From: a bacterium
GTDB taxonomy: Bacteria; SZUA-182; DTGQ01
Direction: 5' to 3'
Assembly: GCA_023512255.1 (NCBI GenBank)
Contig: JAILZY010000032.1
Coordinates: 1-34,185, forward strand
Length of the DNA stretch: 34,185 bases
Position numbers and translations under genes: made by a program. Numbering within the stretch: position 1 is the first letter of the stretch; every line of letters starts with the position of its first letter. Of this stretch, positions 32,421-34,185 are shown piece after piece. The notes beneath the pieces are model-generated. The model had not been told where the DNA came from. It saw only the letters and a list, made by a program, of their open reading frames with translations, and did no database searches.

Positions 32421-32987
32421 TCAGTAATCGATTCCTTTTTGCGGCTCTATGCCTTGTCTTAGAGAATGTTTTATCTCCCTCATTTCAGTAACGATGTGCG
32501 CCCGCTCGATCACCTTGGGGTGGGCATCGCGGCCGGTGAGAACAAGGTGAAGCTGTGGGGGCTTTTGGTCGATCAGCTCAAGCAACTGGTCAAGCTCGAC
32601 TAGGTTCAATCTGACTGCATTGTGGATTTCATCAAGCACCATAAGGTGAAAGGCATTTGAAGCCATTTTCTCAAAGGCTAATCTCATAGCTTCCTGAGCC
32701 TTAGCTCTATGCTCCTTGGCAGAAGTGGGATTCCCTCTTAAACCACAGTATCCTTGGCCAGTAAAATAGGCCTCTGCCTCAGGGGTTAGCCTCTTTAGGC
32801 CATCCATCTCGCCCGCATACAGGGAGCCTTTGATGAAGTGAATCAGGCATACCTTGAGACCATGCCCAACCGTGCGCAGAGCCATCCCCAGGGCCGACGT
32901 GGTTTTGCCCTTCCCGTTGCCGGTAAGAACAATGACCAGACCGACTTTTTCTTTTGGCTCAAGAAGCCGAGGTCGAGTTTCACTCAT
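32421..32987 (-). CDS. cobO: Cob(I)alamin / corrinoid adenosyltransferase (CobO/BtuR type)
   Basis: The protein is 188 aa from ATG 32987, the usual length for the family. The P-loop TGNGKGKTT is at residues 22-30. HFIKG, MVLDEIHNAV and LVLTGRDAHP are characteristic of the CobA/BtuR/CobO group. It transfers the 5'-deoxyadenosyl group from ATP to the corrinoid cobalt. In this pathway adenosylation precedes the CbiP amidations, so the two genes act in sequence. It lies between cbiL and the repeat element. Confidence 0.92.
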   Translation of the reverse strand: MSETRPRLLEPKEKVGLVIVLTGNGKGKTTSALGMALRTVGHGLKVCLIHFIKGSLYAGEMDGLKRLTPEAEAYFTGQGYCGLRGNPTSAKEHRAKAQEAMRLAFEKMASNAFHLMVLDEIHNAVRLNLVELDQLLELIDQKPPQLHLVLTGRDAHPKVIERAHIVTEMREIKHSLRQGIEPQKGIDY

Positions 32988-33079
32988 CCGATTATCTCCT
33001 TATATCCAATATCTAACCATTTAATCCGATGATCTAAGTTAATCCTCTTAATCCAATACATTCCCCTCATTTTCCTGCT

Positions 33080-33790
33080 TCATTTTTTCACCATCAGGAT
33101 CGACATATAGTCTACCTTACTTCCTACCAGAGTAGAAAGATCATGGATAATTCGCTCACCTTCAAGGCCAATCCTTTGACAGAGGATGGCTTTATCGAGA
33201 AGGTTCATCCTCTTGAGGAGCTCATACACCTGGTCAAAAACCTGGCTTACCTTCAGCAAGACCACAGTATCAAAATCCTCCAGGTTTTTTTGCAGTCGCT
33301 CCTGGTCAAAAGGAGCAGGCAGGATGGCCAGCCGCTCCCTTCCCTTGCCTAGAGGGAGGGAGGCTGTGGCTGCCGAGGCACTGACCGAGGAGATTCCAGG
33401 TATAAATTCCACCTTAAGGTGCCGATACCCTTCCCGCATAACCTCAAATAGATAGATAAAGGTAGAGTACAAGACTACATCACCGAGGGTAATAAAGGCG
33501 ACATCCTTTCCCTGCTCAAGATGAGCAGCAATTTTTCGGCTTGCCTCCTCCCAGGCTATTTTGAGCACGGTAGGCTCAGCAGCGCTCATAGGAAAGAGAA
33601 GCTCGATTTTTTCTTTCCCGACAAGGCTTGTGATCCTCTCTAATATGGAGAGAGCTACACTTTCATCCCCTTGTCTTGAGATCGGATAGGCAATCACCTG
33701 GGTCTGCTGGAGAATCCGAAGCCCTTTTAGCGTAATAAGCTCAGGGTCTCCCGGGCCAAGACCTATCCCGTAGAGTGTTCCGTAAGGCAT
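33080..33790 (-). CDS. cbiL: Precorrin-2 / cobalt-precorrin-2 C20-methyltransferase
   Basis: The protein is 236 aa from ATG 33790, with AGGAG about 10 nt upstream. The N-terminus GTLYGIGLGPGDPELITLKG is the SAM-binding loop, followed by FITLGDVVLYSTF, VEFIPGISSVSASAA and the C-terminal MSILMVKK. Length is normal. It methylates C20 of precorrin-2 or its cobalt form, the first dedicated corrin step. It is the first gene of the minus-strand cluster, 92 nt before cobO. No cobalamin riboswitch box could be recognised in the roughly 180 nt upstream. Confidence 0.9.
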   Translation of the reverse strand: MPYGTLYGIGLGPGDPELITLKGLRILQQTQVIAYPISRQGDESVALSILERITSLVGKEKIELLFPMSAAEPTVLKIAWEEASRKIAAHLEQGKDVAFITLGDVVLYSTFIYLFEVMREGYRHLKVEFIPGISSVSASAATASLPLGKGRERLAILPAPFDQERLQKNLEDFDTVVLLKVSQVFDQVYELLKRMNLLDKAILCQRIGLEGERIIHDLSTLVGSKVDYMSILMVKK

Positions 33791-33815
33791 TTTTATTTTT
33801 CTCCTGCTTAACTTT

Positions 33816-33839
33816 CATTGAATCCTGCATTGAATCCTG
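33816..33839. repeat. 12-bp tandem repeat in the cbiL leader
   Basis: CATTGAATCCTG occurs twice in a row (33816-33827, 33828-33839), 26 nt upstream of the cbiL start. It may be a regulator site or simple slippage. The remainder of 33840-33900 is A/T-rich with two TAATAAATTTA copies. Confidence 0.6.
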
Positions 33840-33970
33840 CTTGCTTCTTAATAAATTTAGATAGATTTAATAAATTTAACCTGAGTTCGACATAAGCAAG
33901 TCCCCCCGATTGTGGTAGAATTAATTGCCTCAAATTGCCTCAACCAAAACCACTCAGGGGGAGTAAAGCT

Positions 33971-34129
33971 ATGGTAGCAGAAATTTTCTATGATGTTGAT
34001 AATTTTTGTAAAGAATTTGAAAGCCGGTGGACACAAAGATTGCTCACTCTTCCCAAACCTAGTAAGTTTAACAGGTTTATAGAGCTATCACAAGGGGTTA
34101 TAGTTCCCTTCAGATGTTCCCCATGTTGA
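33971..34129 (+). pseudogene. Remnant of IS982-like transposase, internally deleted
   Basis: The frame gives 52 aa from ATG 33971, with AGGGGGAG 8 nt upstream. MVAEIFYDVDNFCKEFE resembles the start of IS982-family transposases. The later FNRFIELSQGVIVPF resembles the conserved SYNRFVEL...PL block that normally lies several tens of residues further on. The segment between is missing, and the frame ends soon after, so this is a deletion derivative. The possible inverted-repeat end is ACCTGAGTTCGACATAAG near 33880. The family call rests on memory of motifs, not on a search. The last 56 nt of the window hold nothing recognisable. Confidence 0.5.
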
Positions 34130-34185
34130 AAAAATAATGTTGAAAATATAAAGGGGAGGAGAGAAAATAAAGAGAGAAGAAAGTT

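Noticed and set aside
32159-32491. 110-aa plus-strand frame between cbiF and cobO
   Set aside because: It runs through the MITE and antisense cobO codons, and has no recognisable domain.
33791-33970. Cobalamin riboswitch upstream of cbiL
   Set aside because: No B12-box-like GCCACTG core or adjacent conserved stems could be found on the minus strand; only short tandem repeats are present.
1-34185. tRNA or rRNA genes
   Set aside because: No cloverleaf-like segment or rRNA signature was seen on either strand by eye; a tRNAscan-type search would settle this.

Overview
The window reads as a piece of a Gram-negative, anaerobic, metal- or mineral-respiring bacterium. It encodes lipoproteins with lipoboxes, a predicted outer-membrane beta-barrel, a periplasmic parvulin-type foldase, eight c-type multihaem cytochromes with 105 candidate haem-attachment motifs in total, and an oxygen-independent-type corrin ring pathway (CbiG present, no CobG-like gene). 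The taxon cannot be fixed from the sequence. A deltaproteobacterium-like lineage or an uncultivated phylum with extracellular electron transfer would both fit.

Layout. (1) 360-10647, plus strand: a large FN3/Ig-like surface protein, a beta-barrel, three tandem CsgG/LpoB-like small (lipo)proteins, a 5-haem cytochrome, a two-helix HAMP protein and a PpiC/SurA-type isomerase. Spacing is mostly tight or overlapping. (2) 10874-18368, plus strand: after an AT-rich leader come a 26-haem lipoprotein, a 16-haem cytochrome, a YVTN beta-propeller lipoprotein, and 8-haem and 11-haem paralogous cytochromes. (3) 18627-26337, plus strand: an 8-haem membrane-anchored cytochrome, a cytochrome b561-like membrane protein, a 3-haem anchored cytochrome, an NHL propeller, and a 28-haem protein built from five tetrahaem repeats. 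The first three look like a quinol-linked bc-type module. The rest would move electrons through the periplasm and possibly across the outer membrane; this is inference. (4) 26494-33790, minus strand, convergent with block 3: cbiP, cbiA, cbiH, cbiG and cbiF, then a repeat element, then cobO and cbiL. (5) The right edge carries a remnant of an IS982-like transposase.

Two repeat families run through the window. Family 1 is a roughly 100-112 bp MITE-like element present three times (136-246, 3953-4064, 32280-32380). It has imperfect GG..CC-ended terminal inverted repeats and 7-bp flanking duplications, one perfect and two 6/7. Family 2 is a double-hairpin element of about 82 bp present twice in opposite orientation (14286-14366, 26406-26490). 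The two copies bracket a 12-kb cytochrome block, and one copy lies inside the 5' end of the YVTN gene.

The most striking points are the haem density, including non-canonical CX3CH/CX4CH motifs; a heptanucleotide A_AAA_AAA placed exactly in the cbiG reading frame, where a -1 slip would fuse CbiG to a CbiH domain that has no start codon of its own nearby; and the MITE family with its target-site duplications.
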